A stretch of DNA of 64,000 bases from contig UEIF01000046.1 in NCBI GenBank assembly GCA_900468805.1, forward strand, positions 41,291 to 105,290, given 5' to 3'. Of this stretch, positions 22,560 through 31,765 are shown one piece after another. Source of the DNA: Hyphomicrobiales bacterium. GTDB lineage: Bacteria; Pseudomonadota; Alphaproteobacteria; Rhizobiales; Rhizobiaceae. A model generated the notes under the pieces. It saw nothing but the letters and a program-made list of their open reading frames with translations. It was not told the DNA's origin and ran no database searches. Position 1 is the first letter of the stretch; every line of letters starts with the position of its first letter. The position numbers were made by a program, and so were the translations under genes.

Positions 22560-25283
22560 TCAGCTGGCGGCGTCCGAGAAGTGGGCCGGTTCATGGCCGA
22601 GGGCTTCGAGATCGACGCGGATGCGCCGCTCCCAGCCGCGGGCGCCATCCTGCCTTGCGGCATGGAGCGCCGCCTCAAGGGTGGCTGAAGCCGCATCCAG
22701 CGCTTCCGGGCTTTGTCCCTTCGCGGTGACAAGCGCCTTGATGCGCAGAAGCTCGGGCAGGCACCAGCGTTCGCCTGATGCGTCGCAATGGGCGAGCGCT
22801 ATATCGATGACGCCATGGGCTTCCGCATGCTGGCCGATACTGGAAAGCGCCTGGGCTTCCACCGACTGGAAGAAGGTGCGGAAGAGGTTGAAGCCGGCAT
22901 GCCGCAGAATGTCCATCGCCAGGCGCAGCTTTGCGAGGCACAGCCGGTAATCGCCGGCCCGCAGGTGGAGTTCCGCCTCGAAGCAATCGGCATAGGTATG
23001 CCAGACATCGAGTGATAGCGCCTTGGTATGGTCGCGCAGCAGCTGGATGGCCGCGGCCGCTTCGCCGTTATCGCCCGACAGAAGCGTGAGCGGGCAGACG
23101 GCTTCGGCAAGCAGATTGCTGATCGAATGGTTGTGGCGGATATCGCGAGCGTAACGCATGGTTTCTTCGACCTCGCGCATAGCAGCGTCCTCGTCGCCCA
23201 GCATCCAGAGGCATCGGGCCAGAATGATGCGCGCCGTTACACGCTGGTCGAACTGGAAGCGCACGGAATGGCGGGCCTGCGGCACGTGCTCATATTCCGC
23301 CAGCATCGCCAGAAGCTCGCTGCGGGCCTCGGCATGGCGACCAAGCCAGTGGAGTGTCGCGGCCCTCATGCGCTTGCCGATGATGATATCGGTGGGGTCG
23401 GAAGAAGAGGGTGCGAGTGCTGCGAAACGCTTCGTCAGTTCCAGGCCCTGACGTGGTTCAGCGCGGTTCACCAGATCGACCCAGAGTGCCCAGATGGCGC
23501 GAAGCTGATGGTCGACATCACCGAGTTCTTCAGAAATCCGCCATGCCGTCGTCCAGGCGGCGACGCCGAGTTCCGGTGCATGGGTGGCGCGAAGCTGCGG
23601 CCAGCCGAGCGCGGCGTAAAGTTTCATCCGGCTTTTCTCGTCAAGGCCGGGGCGGGCGTCGAGGAAGGCGATGGCATGGGTGAGTGCGGCCAGGCATTCG
23701 TCGAGCAGCGACAGGCGGAAGAAGAGCGGCAGAGCGGCAACCGTGAGCCGCACACCGAGAAGCGCATCGCCCGAAGTGCCGAAGGCCCAGTCGAGGGCTA
23801 CTCGAAGGCCTGGAACCTGCTGGGCGAAATCCTCAGGCCATTGGTCCGGCGGAGCGGAATAGAGATCCTGCTCGGCACTTTCGAGTGCGGCGCAAAGATA
23901 GCCGGAAAACCGAGTCATGACATCGGGCAGCTCGCCAGTATCAGCCAGTTTCTCACCGGCATAAAGACGGGTCGTGTCCAGCAGACGGTAGAGGGTTTTG
24001 TCCGTCGTGGTCTCGACCGCGACGAGCGATTTGGCGACGAGGGCGGCCAGCAGGTCCTCGGGCTCGCCTCCAGAGAAGACGGCAGCGGCTGCCTCTCCGG
24101 TGAAGCGGCCGCGGAAGACGGAGAGTTCGCGTAGCGCCTGCTGTTCCTCCAGTGACAGGATGAGGTAGCTCCAGTCGAGCGTGGCGCGCAGCGTCTGGTG
24201 ACGTGGCAACGCGGTACGCCGCCCGCGCGTCAGCACCCGGAAGCAATCCGACAGCGAACGGGAGAGGGCGGCGACACCCATCGCCTCCAGCCGGCCGGCG
24301 GCAAGCTCGATTGCCAGCGCAATGCCGTCGAGCCTGGTGCAAATATCGACGACGTCGACGGCATCCGCATCCGTCAACGTGTAGCCGCCGAGACAGGCAT
24401 CGGCGCGTTCGACGAAAAGCTGCACGGCGGGCGAGACGAGGGCGTCCTCCGCGGTGACGGCACCCTGCGGCAAATCAAGCGGCAGGAGACGGTAGACACG
24501 CTCGCCTTCGGCGCGAAGCGGCTCGCGGCTTGTCGCGAGGATATACAGATCGGGCGCTTCGGCCAGCAGGTCCTCGGCGAGCTCGGCGATATCGGCCACC
24601 ACATGCTCGCAGCTGTCGAGCACGAGCAGCAGCTTGCGCGGCTGCAGATGAGCCGCGATCTCCCTTGATATATCGTCGCTACGGGAGAGGATGCCGAGGG
24701 CGGAGGCGATGACGGTCGGTATCAAATTACCGGTTGCGACCTCCGAAAGATCGATCCAGACGATCTCACCGTCGAAGCCGCCTTGCGCGATGACGGCGCG
24801 GGCAACGGTGGATTTGCCGATCCCGCCAGGACCGGCAATCGTCACGAGGCGCCCCTTGGCCAGTTGGCCGGATATGGCAGCGATCGGCTGCTCGCGGCCG
24901 AAGATGCGGGCGGGCAGGCGCTCGGAACGAAATCTCTGAGATACAGTGGCAGGCGCTGCGCCATTGCTGCGACGGCTGACGGGCGCGATGAAGGTATAGC
25001 CGCGGCCCGGGACATTGGCGATGAATTGCGGCTCGCGTTTGATATCACCCAGCGCCTTGCGCAGCGCCGAGACATGGACACGCAGATTGGCCTCGTCTAC
25101 GAAAGTATCCGGCCAGACCTGCCTGACAATCTCGGCATTGGTCTTCAGCTCGCCGGGATGGTGCAACAAAAACAGCAGAATATCGACGGCGCGGCTGCCG
25201 AGCGGCACGGCAGAACCTTCCCGCATCAGGCTTCGCCTGGCAGGTACGATCGAAAACGCGCCGAAATGAAACTCTTCTGCCAA
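22560..25283 (-). CDS. Winged-helix STAND-type ATPase regulator, 907 aa
   Basis: It starts with an OmpR/CadC-type DNA-binding winged helix (about residues 5-100: VDEANLRVHVSALRKALGDI). Then comes an NB-ARC-like ATPase with Walker A GPGGIGKST near residue 150 and Walker B LLLVLDSCEHV, and a long C-terminal helical repeat region (about residues 500-900) like the TPR arrays of signal-transduction ATPases. Such proteins bind DNA through the head and sense a ligand or protein with the tail. The start is a TTG with GAGGGG upstream. The likely target is the DJ-1/PfpI-like gene immediately downstream, by position only. Confidence 0.85.
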   Translation of the reverse strand: MAEEFHFGAFSIVPARRSLMREGSAVPLGSRAVDILLFLLHHPGELKTNAEIVRQVWPDTFVDEANLRVHVSALRKALGDIKREPQFIANVPGRGYTFIAPVSRRSNGAAPATVSQRFRSERLPARIFGREQPIAAISGQLAKGRLVTIAGPGGIGKSTVARAVIAQGGFDGEIVWIDLSEVATGNLIPTVIASALGILSRSDDISREIAAHLQPRKLLLVLDSCEHVVADIAELAEDLLAEAPDLYILATSREPLRAEGERVYRLLPLDLPQGAVTAEDALVSPAVQLFVERADACLGGYTLTDADAVDVVDICTRLDGIALAIELAAGRLEAMGVAALSRSLSDCFRVLTRGRRTALPRHQTLRATLDWSYLILSLEEQQALRELSVFRGRFTGEAAAAVFSGGEPEDLLAALVAKSLVAVETTTDKTLYRLLDTTRLYAGEKLADTGELPDVMTRFSGYLCAALESAEQDLYSAPPDQWPEDFAQQVPGLRVALDWAFGTSGDALLGVRLTVAALPLFFRLSLLDECLAALTHAIAFLDARPGLDEKSRMKLYAALGWPQLRATHAPELGVAAWTTAWRISEELGDVDHQLRAIWALWVDLVNRAEPRQGLELTKRFAALAPSSSDPTDIIIGKRMRAATLHWLGRHAEARSELLAMLAEYEHVPQARHSVRFQFDQRVTARIILARCLWMLGDEDAAMREVEETMRYARDIRHNHSISNLLAEAVCPLTLLSGDNGEAAAAIQLLRDHTKALSLDVWHTYADCFEAELHLRAGDYRLCLAKLRLAMDILRHAGFNLFRTFFQSVEAQALSSIGQHAEAHGVIDIALAHCDASGERWCLPELLRIKALVTAKGQSPEALDAASATLEAALHAARQDGARGWERRIRVDLEALGHEPAHFSDAAS

Positions 25284-25400
25284 GCACGGCCCCTCGCGTA
25301 ATGCCGGCAGGTTGAGCCAAATGCCTGCGTTCTGTCAAATGAAACGCTGCGGCGGGGCAGAAATTGCGACGGGATTTCAGGTGTTTAAGACCGCGCTGTT

Positions 25401-25937
25401 TTAGCCTTGTCCCCGCTCTGCAAGGATGGCGTTCAGCCGGGAGACATCCTCGCGCAGCGCGGTGAGTTCTGTGAGCACGCGCATATCGATCTTCTGGTGC
25501 AGCGACAGCACCTCCAGCTCGGCCTTCAGGTTCACCTCGTAATCCTTGGCGGCCTCGAAACGGTCGCGCTCGGCCTGACGGTTCTGCGACATCATGATGA
25601 TCGGCGCCTGGATGGCGGCGAGCATGGAGAGGATCAGGTTCAGGAAGACGAAGGGATAGGGGTCGAAGGCCCTGGTCATCAGGATGACCGTGTTGATGAT
25701 CGTCCAGATCACAAGGAAAGTGAGGAAAGTGATGATGAAAGACCAGGAACCGCCGACGCGGGCGATACCATCGGCTACACGTTCGCCGAAGGAGGATTCG
25801 GCGGCAATGGCGGCGTTGACATCGGTGGAGATGATCTTGCGCTCATGCGCCTTGGCGATCACACGCTTTTCGATGTCTCCGAGCTCATCGGCAGGCTTGC
25901 CGAAATGCAGGTGGACGAAATTCGGAAGATTATACAT
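25401..25937 (-). CDS. DUF1003 membrane protein
   Basis: A 178-aa protein with two predicted membrane helices (WSFIITFLTFLVIWTIINTV and FVFLNLILSMLAAIQAPIIM, about residues 70-125) and the DUF1003 signature ending QAPIIMMSQNRQAERDR, followed by a helical, charged cytoplasmic tail. The function is unknown. I start at MYNLPNFVHLHFGKPADELG, since upstream residues in the longer frame look non-coding and GGGA lies before this ATG. It is divergent from nadE with about 190 bp between starts. Confidence 0.85.
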   Translation of the reverse strand: MYNLPNFVHLHFGKPADELGDIEKRVIAKAHERKIISTDVNAAIAAESSFGERVADGIARVGGSWSFIITFLTFLVIWTIINTVILMTRAFDPYPFVFLNLILSMLAAIQAPIIMMSQNRQAERDRFEAAKDYEVNLKAELEVLSLHQKIDMRVLTELTALREDVSRLNAILAERGQG

Positions 25938-26129
25938 GGCATTGTCCCGGGAATGGATCGAATTGGCGCGCAGTATTCCGCCCTTGCCGCAAATTGCAAT
26001 GCGTATCGGCGTCGCGCAAGGCAAACAGAGGGATAGGCACAGGCATGGGGCTGCCCTTCATCAAATTTTCGCCGCAGATGGCTACGGCTTTTGAAGCGGC
26101 TTATTGCGGTGCACGAAAGGGCGGATTAA

Positions 26130-27818
26130 ATGAATGACATGACACAGGAAAACGCTCTCTCCCATACGTTCAACATCGCCATCGCCCAGCTGAACCCCAC
26201 GGTGGGCGATGTCGCCGGCAACCTTGCCAAGGTGCGCGAGGCGCGCTCCGATGCAGCGCGGCAGGGTGCGCATATCCTCATGATGACCGAGCTTTTCATT
26301 TCGGGCTATCCGCCTGAAGACCTTGTTCTGAAGCCGGCCTTCATCCACGCTTGCTGGAAAGCTGTCGAAAGCCTCGCTGCCGATACCGCCGATGGCGGGC
26401 CGGGCATCGTCATCGGCTTTCCGCGCCAGGACGAAACGGGGCGCTACAACTCCATCGCCGTGCTCGACGGAGGCAAGGTGGTGGCGGTGCGCGACAAGAT
26501 CGATCTGCCGAATTACGGCGAGTTCGACGAGAAGCGCGTCTTCGACCAGGGCGCGATGCCGGGACCAGTGAATTTCCGTGGTGTGCGCATCGGCATTCCG
26601 ATCTGCGAGGATATCTGGGGCGATCTCGGTGTCTGCGAGACGCTTGCCGAAAGCGGAGCGGAAATCCTGCTCGTGCCGAACGGTTCTCCCTACTATCGCG
26701 GCAAGGTCGATATCCGCCATCAGGTCGTGCTGAAGCAGGTGATCGAAACCGGCCTGCCCATGGTCTATGCCGCCCAGCTTGGCGGCCAGGATGAGCTCGT
26801 CTTCGATGGCGCAAGCTTTGCCTTCAATGCCGACAAGTCGCTCGCCTTCCAGCTCAGCCAGTTCGAAACCGCGCTTGCGGTCACGACCTGGAAGCGCACG
26901 GAAAACGGCTGGCATTGCTCCGGGGGACCGATGGCGCGAATCCCCGAGAGTGAGGAGGCCGATTACCGCGCCTGCCTCCTCGGCTTCCGTGACTATGTGA
27001 ACAAGAACGGCTTCAGGAATGTCGTGCTTGGTCTATCCGGTGGTATCGATTCGGCGATCTGCGCGGCGATTGCCGTCGATGCGCTCGGTGAGGAGCGTGT
27101 GCGCACGGTCATGCTGCCGTATCGTTACACCTCGGAAGACTCGCTGAAGGATGCGGCCGATTGCGCCAGGGCGCTTGGCTGCCGCTACGATATCGTGGCG
27201 ATCGAGGAGCCGGTGACGGGGTTCTCCTCGGCGCTATCAAATCTCTTCGAAGGCACCGACAGCGGTATTACCGAGGAAAACCTGCAGAGCCGCGCGCGCG
27301 GCGTCATCCTGATGGCGATCTCAAACAAGTTCGGCTCGATGGTGGTCACGACAGGCAACAAGTCGGAAATGTCGGTCGGCTATGCCACGCTTTATGGCGA
27401 CATGAACGGCGGCTTCAATCCTATCAAGGACCTTTACAAGATGCAGGTCTATGCGCTGGCCCGCTGGCGCAACGAGAATGTGCCGCCGGATGCGCTCGGC
27501 CCCTCGGGCGAGGTCATCCCACACAATATCATCGACAAGGCGCCGTCGGCCGAGCTTCGGCCTGATCAAAAGGACCAGGATTCGCTGCCGCCTTATCCCG
27601 CGCTCGACGATATCCTGGAATGCCTGGTGGAGCGGGAAATGGGGGTCGAGGAGATCGTGGCGCGCGGCCATGATGTCGAGACGGTGCATCGCATCGAGCA
27701 TCTGCTCTATCTCGCCGAGTACAAGCGCCGCCAGTCGGCGCCGGGCGTGAAGATCACCAAGAAGAATTTCGGCCGCGACCGGCGCTACCCGATCACCAAC
27801 CGGTTCCGGGATCGCTGA
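26130..27818 (+). CDS. nadE: Glutamine-dependent NAD+ synthetase
   Basis: A 562-aa two-domain enzyme making NAD+ from deamido-NAD+, ATP and glutamine. The N-terminal nitrilase-type glutaminase shows the Glu-Lys-Cys triad in TELFISGYPPED, RDKIDLPNYGEFDEKRVF and IPICEDIWGD. The C-terminal synthetase has the PP-loop GLSGGIDSAICAAI near residue 300 and TTGNKSEMSVGY. It carries its own ammonia source, unlike the short E. coli enzyme. A TolB-like gene follows after 24 bp in the same direction. Confidence 0.96.
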   Translation: MNDMTQENALSHTFNIAIAQLNPTVGDVAGNLAKVREARSDAARQGAHILMMTELFISGYPPEDLVLKPAFIHACWKAVESLAADTADGGPGIVIGFPRQDETGRYNSIAVLDGGKVVAVRDKIDLPNYGEFDEKRVFDQGAMPGPVNFRGVRIGIPICEDIWGDLGVCETLAESGAEILLVPNGSPYYRGKVDIRHQVVLKQVIETGLPMVYAAQLGGQDELVFDGASFAFNADKSLAFQLSQFETALAVTTWKRTENGWHCSGGPMARIPESEEADYRACLLGFRDYVNKNGFRNVVLGLSGGIDSAICAAIAVDALGEERVRTVMLPYRYTSEDSLKDAADCARALGCRYDIVAIEEPVTGFSSALSNLFEGTDSGITEENLQSRARGVILMAISNKFGSMVVTTGNKSEMSVGYATLYGDMNGGFNPIKDLYKMQVYALARWRNENVPPDALGPSGEVIPHNIIDKAPSAELRPDQKDQDSLPPYPALDDILECLVEREMGVEEIVARGHDVETVHRIEHLLYLAEYKRRQSAPGVKITKKNFGRDRRYPITNRFRDR

Positions 27819-27842
27819 TTTGAGACTTCCGGGAGGGGACAA

Positions 27843-28676
27843 ATGCGCAGTTCGGTAGAGATCTATAACGTCAAGAGAGGCGAAAGCCGCGTCGTCTGGC
27901 AGACAGAGGCGCTGGTGGAGGCGCCGAATTTCTCGCGCGACGGCGCCTATCTGCTGATCAACGGCGACGGGCTGCTCTACCGCCTGCGGCTCGACGGCAG
28001 CGATCTTGTCGAGAAGGTCGACACTGGCTTTGCGGTCCACTGCAACAATGACCACGGCATTTCGCCCGATGGCGAGGAGATCGTCGTTTCCGACAAGACC
28101 GAGTTCGGCAAGTCGGCGATCTACATCCTGCCGATCGAAGGCGGCAAGCCGCGGCTGATCACCAAGAACCTGCCGTCCTACTGGCATGGCTGGTCACCGA
28201 ATGGGCGAGAGCTTGCCTATTGCGGCATCCGCGACCAGGTTTTTGATATCTATACGATCTCCGTCGACGGCGGCGAGGAGAAGCGGCTGACGCATGGCGA
28301 GGGCCGCAATGACGGGCCGGACTGGTCGGCCGACGGACAGTGGATCTATTTCAATTCCAGCCGCACCGGGCTGATGCAGATCTGGCGCGTGCATCCCAAC
28401 GGCACGGGTCTCGAACAGGTGACATCGGACAATTACGGCAACTGGTTCGCCCATCCGTCACCGAATAATGACAAGGTGCTGATCCTTTCCTACGACCCCG
28501 ATGTCTTCGACCATCCGCGCGATCTGAATGTGCGTTTGAGAATGATGGACATGGATGGCGGCAACCTGACGGAATTGTTCGAGCTCTTCGGCGGGCAGGG
28601 CACGATCAATGTGCCGAACTGGTCGCCGGATGGCGAGGAATTCGCCTATGTGCGGTATTTCCCGGTAGGATCTTGA
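27843..28676 (+). CDS. TolB-like beta-propeller protein
   Basis: A 277-aa protein made of PD40/TolB-type repeats with the recurring signature SPDG or SxDG followed by a hydrophobic strand (ISPDGEEIVV, WSPNGRELAYC, WSADGQWIYFNSSRTG, WSPDGEEFAYVRYF). About six blades are visible. There is no signal peptide, so unlike TolB it should be cytoplasmic. GGGAGGGG precedes the ATG. It is very likely co-transcribed with nadE, though no functional link is obvious. Confidence 0.85.
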   Translation: MRSSVEIYNVKRGESRVVWQTEALVEAPNFSRDGAYLLINGDGLLYRLRLDGSDLVEKVDTGFAVHCNNDHGISPDGEEIVVSDKTEFGKSAIYILPIEGGKPRLITKNLPSYWHGWSPNGRELAYCGIRDQVFDIYTISVDGGEEKRLTHGEGRNDGPDWSADGQWIYFNSSRTGLMQIWRVHPNGTGLEQVTSDNYGNWFAHPSPNNDKVLILSYDPDVFDHPRDLNVRLRMMDMDGGNLTELFELFGGQGTINVPNWSPDGEEFAYVRYFPVGS

Positions 28677-28771
28677 GAGGGCACACCGCCATTTGATGAT
28701 GGGGCGGTGGGGTCTGGCTCGCACGACCGGCTGGTCGTATACATACCGACAAAGCACAACGTCGGATTTCC

Positions 28772-29293
28772 ATGCTGACCTTTATTGTCACCCACGTATA
28801 CTTCCCACCAGTGCCGGCGCTGCTCGCGCTAGTGAGCCTGTGGATCTTGCTATTCAAGCGGCCGAAACATTGGCTTAGTGCGTTGATTGGAATCCCGATC
28901 CTATCCTTCATCCACGCCAATGTTTTCCCAATTTATCTCGCCCGTACTCTTTCTTCGATATTGTTGGCGGTCTCAGCGACGGTCCTGCCATGTTTAGTAT
29001 TTGCGCTTGTCTTACAGCGACTGTCGGGCGTGACCGATCCAAACAGAGAAACTCTTTCAGATGCGAAACCAGTGCAACATCTGTTCCTGATGTTGGCCGG
29101 CGCAGCGATGTGGGTCGCCTTGGCAACATACACTCCAGAACATTGCTTTACTGCGAAATGCAAGATCAGCGACGCTTTGTTTGGACCAAGGCTGTTCGCA
29201 AATTTTTGGCTTGCCAGCTTAGTGGGAGGCCTGCACGCATCAGGGGCTTTCCTTGCGCTACAGCGGGTGGTGATGCGGGCGCTGCGCCGATGA
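28772..29293 (+). CDS. Membrane protein of unknown function
   Basis: A 173-aa protein with four to five hydrophobic segments (e.g. PALLALVSLWILLF, LSALIGIPILSFIHA, SILLAVSATVLPCLVFALVL, LFLMLAGAAMWVALATY, and a final one near residue 150). No family is recognised. The start has no good ribosome-binding site. The composition is visibly more AT-rich than the neighbours, and the next thing downstream is a decayed pseudogene, so the stretch 28.7-30.5 kb may be a small acquired patch. Coding is likely but not certain. Confidence 0.55.
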   Translation: MLTFIVTHVYFPPVPALLALVSLWILLFKRPKHWLSALIGIPILSFIHANVFPIYLARTLSSILLAVSATVLPCLVFALVLQRLSGVTDPNRETLSDAKPVQHLFLMLAGAAMWVALATYTPEHCFTAKCKISDALFGPRLFANFWLASLVGGLHASGAFLALQRVVMRALRR

Positions 29294-29329
29294 CCCGACG
29301 CGCTTGATGATGGGAGGTTGGGGGATTGC

Positions 29330-30477
29330 CTAGCCGTCATTGGTTGCGTAGTTGGCCGTGCCGTTGCTGATCCATTTACCCTTGTTGGACTGATCCTCGA
29401 TCGGGAATGACGTGTCGATATATTCAGAAACGCCGTCTGCCTGCCCGACTGCCGCGAGCATGGCAGCGTTGAGGGGGTCTCGGAATGAACCGCCTGGCTG
29501 GAAGTTTGCCCTTATCGTTATGCCGCCCGGCGTTGCGCAACTGTTTGTCGTGCTCTGGATTCAGGGAAGAATTGACGTGGTTGCCGTGTGCTTCGAACCT
29601 TGCGCGACCGAGCGGAAATAAGCCCACATGGCCTTCTTTGCAACGAGAACAGCGGTGGCTGTAGCCCCGGCAGCATCATCATTAGTGCCGTAGTCGTCTA
29701 TCAGGTGCGTTGCGTATTGCATAAGAAAGCGACGAAGCGACCAGCTGGCGTTGTCACCAAAGTTCGTAATGCCTTGCCCGAACACGGCCATCTTGGCATA
29801 GGGGACCATGCGACCATTGACCGAGAACATAGCGCGCGAAAACTGACCGCCGCCCGTACCTGCCATGTCGCCGAAATTGCCGTCGTTGCGGTACATGAAG
29901 ATGCTGTCGTTGACTTGCAGGACGGCAATATCCTGTTCGCCGACATACTTGCCAACGATAGCTACGGGAACGACACCATACAGGCTGGAAGAGCCACCCG
30001 ATGGCGTTGTGAGCGCTCCATTACATAGACCTGCGATGATCCTGCATTGCTGGTTTTAACCGACACGTCACAGGGCACGCATGCGGGCCAGGTTGCCCCA
30101 GACGCGAAGGTTACGCCAGATCGTATAAAGCCGCTGGTCGCGGCTGCGAACTGCGATAAGCCGGTAAACTGGGTTGCAACAATTCTATCACTCACGACAA
30201 TTTCACCGGGTTGCCAAACCCGCGTGAGCTGCCCGTCGAACGTTACCGGTACCGTCTGCGAACCGAGTTCCACGCCAGCAAACAGATTGAGTTGTGAGGC
30301 ATTGTCCAATTCACCCGACGCATCCGCCGATTTATTAGCGTAGATCAAGCGGATGTATTCGAGAGGTTTGTTGCCGGTTACGAATGCGTGACGGGATTCG
30401 CTCCGGGTATAGGCACCGGTCGCAAAGCCGCGTGCAAAGATCCCGCCTGCCGCAGCGATGCGTTCCTGATTTGGCTG
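29330..30477 (-). pseudogene. Degenerate SGNH/GDSL-hydrolase-like gene
   Basis: Three blocks of one ancestral protein can be followed on the minus strand. Block 1 runs from about 30477 (RGFATGAYTRSESRHAFVTG, then beta-rich sequence) to about 30015, where the frame shifts (block 2 resumes as TPSGGSSSLYGVVPVAIVGK). Block 2 contains an SGNH-like DYGTNDDA segment and ends at an in-frame TGA (29561-29563). Block 3 continues in the same frame (FQPGGSFRDPLNAAMLAAVG ... GKWISNGTANYATNDG) to the TAG at 29330. No start codon is left at the 5' end, which abuts the hairpin after the DAHP synthase gene. Confidence 0.65.
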
Positions 30478-30480
30478 CCC

Positions 30481-30509
30481 CCCCGCCGCCCTGTGAATGG
30501 GCGGCGGGG
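30481..30509 (-). terminator. Hairpin after class I DAHP synthase
   Basis: An 11-bp perfect stem CCCCGCCGCCC / GGGCGGCGGGG with a 7-nt loop, 16 bp past the stop. The 3' side on the minus strand is G-rich rather than U-rich, so termination may be inefficient. Confidence 0.6.
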
Positions 30510-30524
30510 TTTGCCCGCGGCAAC

Positions 30525-31592
30525 TCAGGCAGCGACAGCTGCCTTGCGGCGGTCGCGGACGGCTTTGGCGAGATCCTCGAGCACGTCGACCGACATGTCC
30601 CAACCGATGCAGCCGTCGGTGATCGACTGGCCGTAGACGAGCGGCTTGCCGGGGACGAGATCCTGGCGGCCGGCGACGAGGTTGCTCTCGATCATCATGC
30701 CCTTGATATGGTCATTGCCGGCGACGATCTGGCCGGCGACGGCGCGGACGACCTTCGGCTGGTTCATCGGATCCTTGCCGCTGTTGGCGTGGCTGGCATC
30801 GATCAGCATGCGCGGATCGACACCGAGCTTGACGGCCTCGGCGATGACGGCCTGAACGTCGGCAGCCTCGTAATTCGGGCGCTTGCCGCCGCGCAGGATG
30901 ATGTGGCAGTCCTCGTTGCCGCGCGTCGAGGCGATCGCTGCCTGTCCGTCCTTGGTGACGGCCGGGAAATGGTGCGGCTGGGAAGCCGCCATGATCGCAT
31001 CGAGCGCGATGCGCGCGCCGCCATCCGTGCCGTTCTTGAAGCCGATCGGGCAGGAGAGACCCGAGGCAAGCTGGCGATGGATCTGGCTTTCGGTCGTGCG
31101 CGCGCCGATGGCGCCGTAGCTGACGAGGTCGGCGATGTATTGCGGCGTGATCGTATCGAGGAATTCGCAGCCGGCCGGCAGGCCCATGGCGTTGATGTCG
31201 AGCAGCAGGCGGCGGGCGAGACGCAGGCCTTCCTCGATGCGATAGGTGCCGTCGAGATGCGGATCGTTCATCAGGCCCTTCCAGCCGACGGTCGTGCGGG
31301 GCTTTTCGAAGTAGACGCGCATGACGATTTCGAGATCGCCGGAGAGGCGTCGTCGCTGCTCGACCAGGCGGGAGGCGTATTCGCGAGCGGCTGCCGGATC
31401 ATGTATCGAGCAGGGGCCGATGATGACGAGCTGGCGGTCGTCCTTGCCCGTGAGGATGTTGTGGATCGTGTCGCGCGTACCGGTCACGGTCTCGGTGACG
31501 GCGGCGTCACGCGGGATTTCCGAGATGATATCGGCAGGTTTGGTCAGCGGGGTGATCTCGACGATGCGAAGATCATCAATAGTGTCAGTCAC
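30525..31592 (-). CDS. aroF: 3-Deoxy-7-phosphoheptulonate (DAHP) synthase, class I
   Basis: A 355-aa class I-alpha (E. coli AroF/G/H type) DAHP synthase. Signatures are VIIGPCSIHDP near residue 60, the Lys-containing RVYFEKPRTTVGWKG, DAIMAASQPHHF, ILRGGKRPNY and DASHANSGKDP (metal site). These enzymes are feedback-inhibited by single aromatic amino acids; which one applies here I cannot tell. The start is GTG with AGGAG upstream. A Phe/Tyr-containing leader peptide and a terminator lie directly upstream, so transcription is probably attenuated by aromatic amino acid supply. It is the second DAHP synthase in the window. Confidence 0.94.
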   Translation of the reverse strand: MTDTIDDLRIVEITPLTKPADIISEIPRDAAVTETVTGTRDTIHNILTGKDDRQLVIIGPCSIHDPAAAREYASRLVEQRRRLSGDLEIVMRVYFEKPRTTVGWKGLMNDPHLDGTYRIEEGLRLARRLLLDINAMGLPAGCEFLDTITPQYIADLVSYGAIGARTTESQIHRQLASGLSCPIGFKNGTDGGARIALDAIMAASQPHHFPAVTKDGQAAIASTRGNEDCHIILRGGKRPNYEAADVQAVIAEAVKLGVDPRMLIDASHANSGKDPMNQPKVVRAVAGQIVAGNDHIKGMMIESNLVAGRQDLVPGKPLVYGQSITDGCIGWDMSVDVLEDLAKAVRDRRKAAVAA

Positions 31593-31626
31593 GGTATGCT
31601 CTCCTGTTTGGTCATACCGTGCGGAA

Positions 31627-31655
31627 CAAAAAAGCCGCCAGGTTGACTAGCGGCT
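31627..31655 (-). terminator. Leader terminator (segments 3:4) of aroF
   Basis: A 9-bp stem AGCCGCTAG / CTGGCGGCT (one G-T pair), loop TCAAC, followed by TTTTTTG on the minus strand. It lies 35 nt before the aroF start and after the leader peptide, so it would stop transcription before the gene. Confidence 0.8.
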
Positions 31656-31718
31656 GTTCGGGTTTGTCGTTGCGTTAGTTTCGTCTACGCACAGACCCGC
31701 ATCCGCTGGAAGCAGCGG
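31647..31718 (-). promoter_or_regulatory. aroF attenuator: competing leader hairpins
   Basis: Segment 1 CCGCTG (31718-31713) pairs with segment 2 CAGCGG (31708-31703) around a CTTC loop. Segment 2 can instead pair with segment 3 in two blocks: AGCGG (31707-31703) with CCGCT (31653-31649), and CGGGT (31699-31695) with ACCCG (31663-31659). Segment 3 includes the 5' arm of the terminator, so 2:3 pairing prevents termination. Segment 1 lies within leader codons 14-16, right after the Tyr codons, where a stalled ribosome would mask it. Confidence 0.72.
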
Positions 31719-31759
31719 TACGAATAAAATCGCGATGCATAAACGGACGAAATCGACAT
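31685..31759 (-). CDS. aroF leader peptide rich in Tyr and Phe
   Basis: A 24-codon frame beginning MSISSVYASRFYSYRCF, with aromatic residues at positions 7 (Tyr), 11 (Phe), 12 (Tyr), 14 (Tyr) and 17 (Phe), ending with TAG. There is no Shine-Dalgarno, and the predicted transcription start coincides with the ATG, so translation should be leaderless. The codons Phe-Tyr-Ser-Tyr immediately precede the first arm of the leader hairpin set. An out-of-frame alternative starting at 31740 lacks this enrichment. The function inferred is sensing of charged tRNA-Tyr and tRNA-Phe. Confidence 0.7.
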   Translation of the reverse strand: MSISSVYASRFYSYRCFQRMRVCA

Positions 31760-31765
31760 GCAGCC

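Noticed and set aside
28680..30510. Prophage fragment
   Set aside because: Only one SGNH-like remnant is present; no integrase, structural or lysis genes and no att-like repeats were found.
31678..31740. Alternative aroF leader frame beginning MHRDFIRTAASSG
   Set aside because: It has one aromatic codon, starts inside the better frame, has no ribosome-binding site, and is too far from the -10 for leaderless translation.
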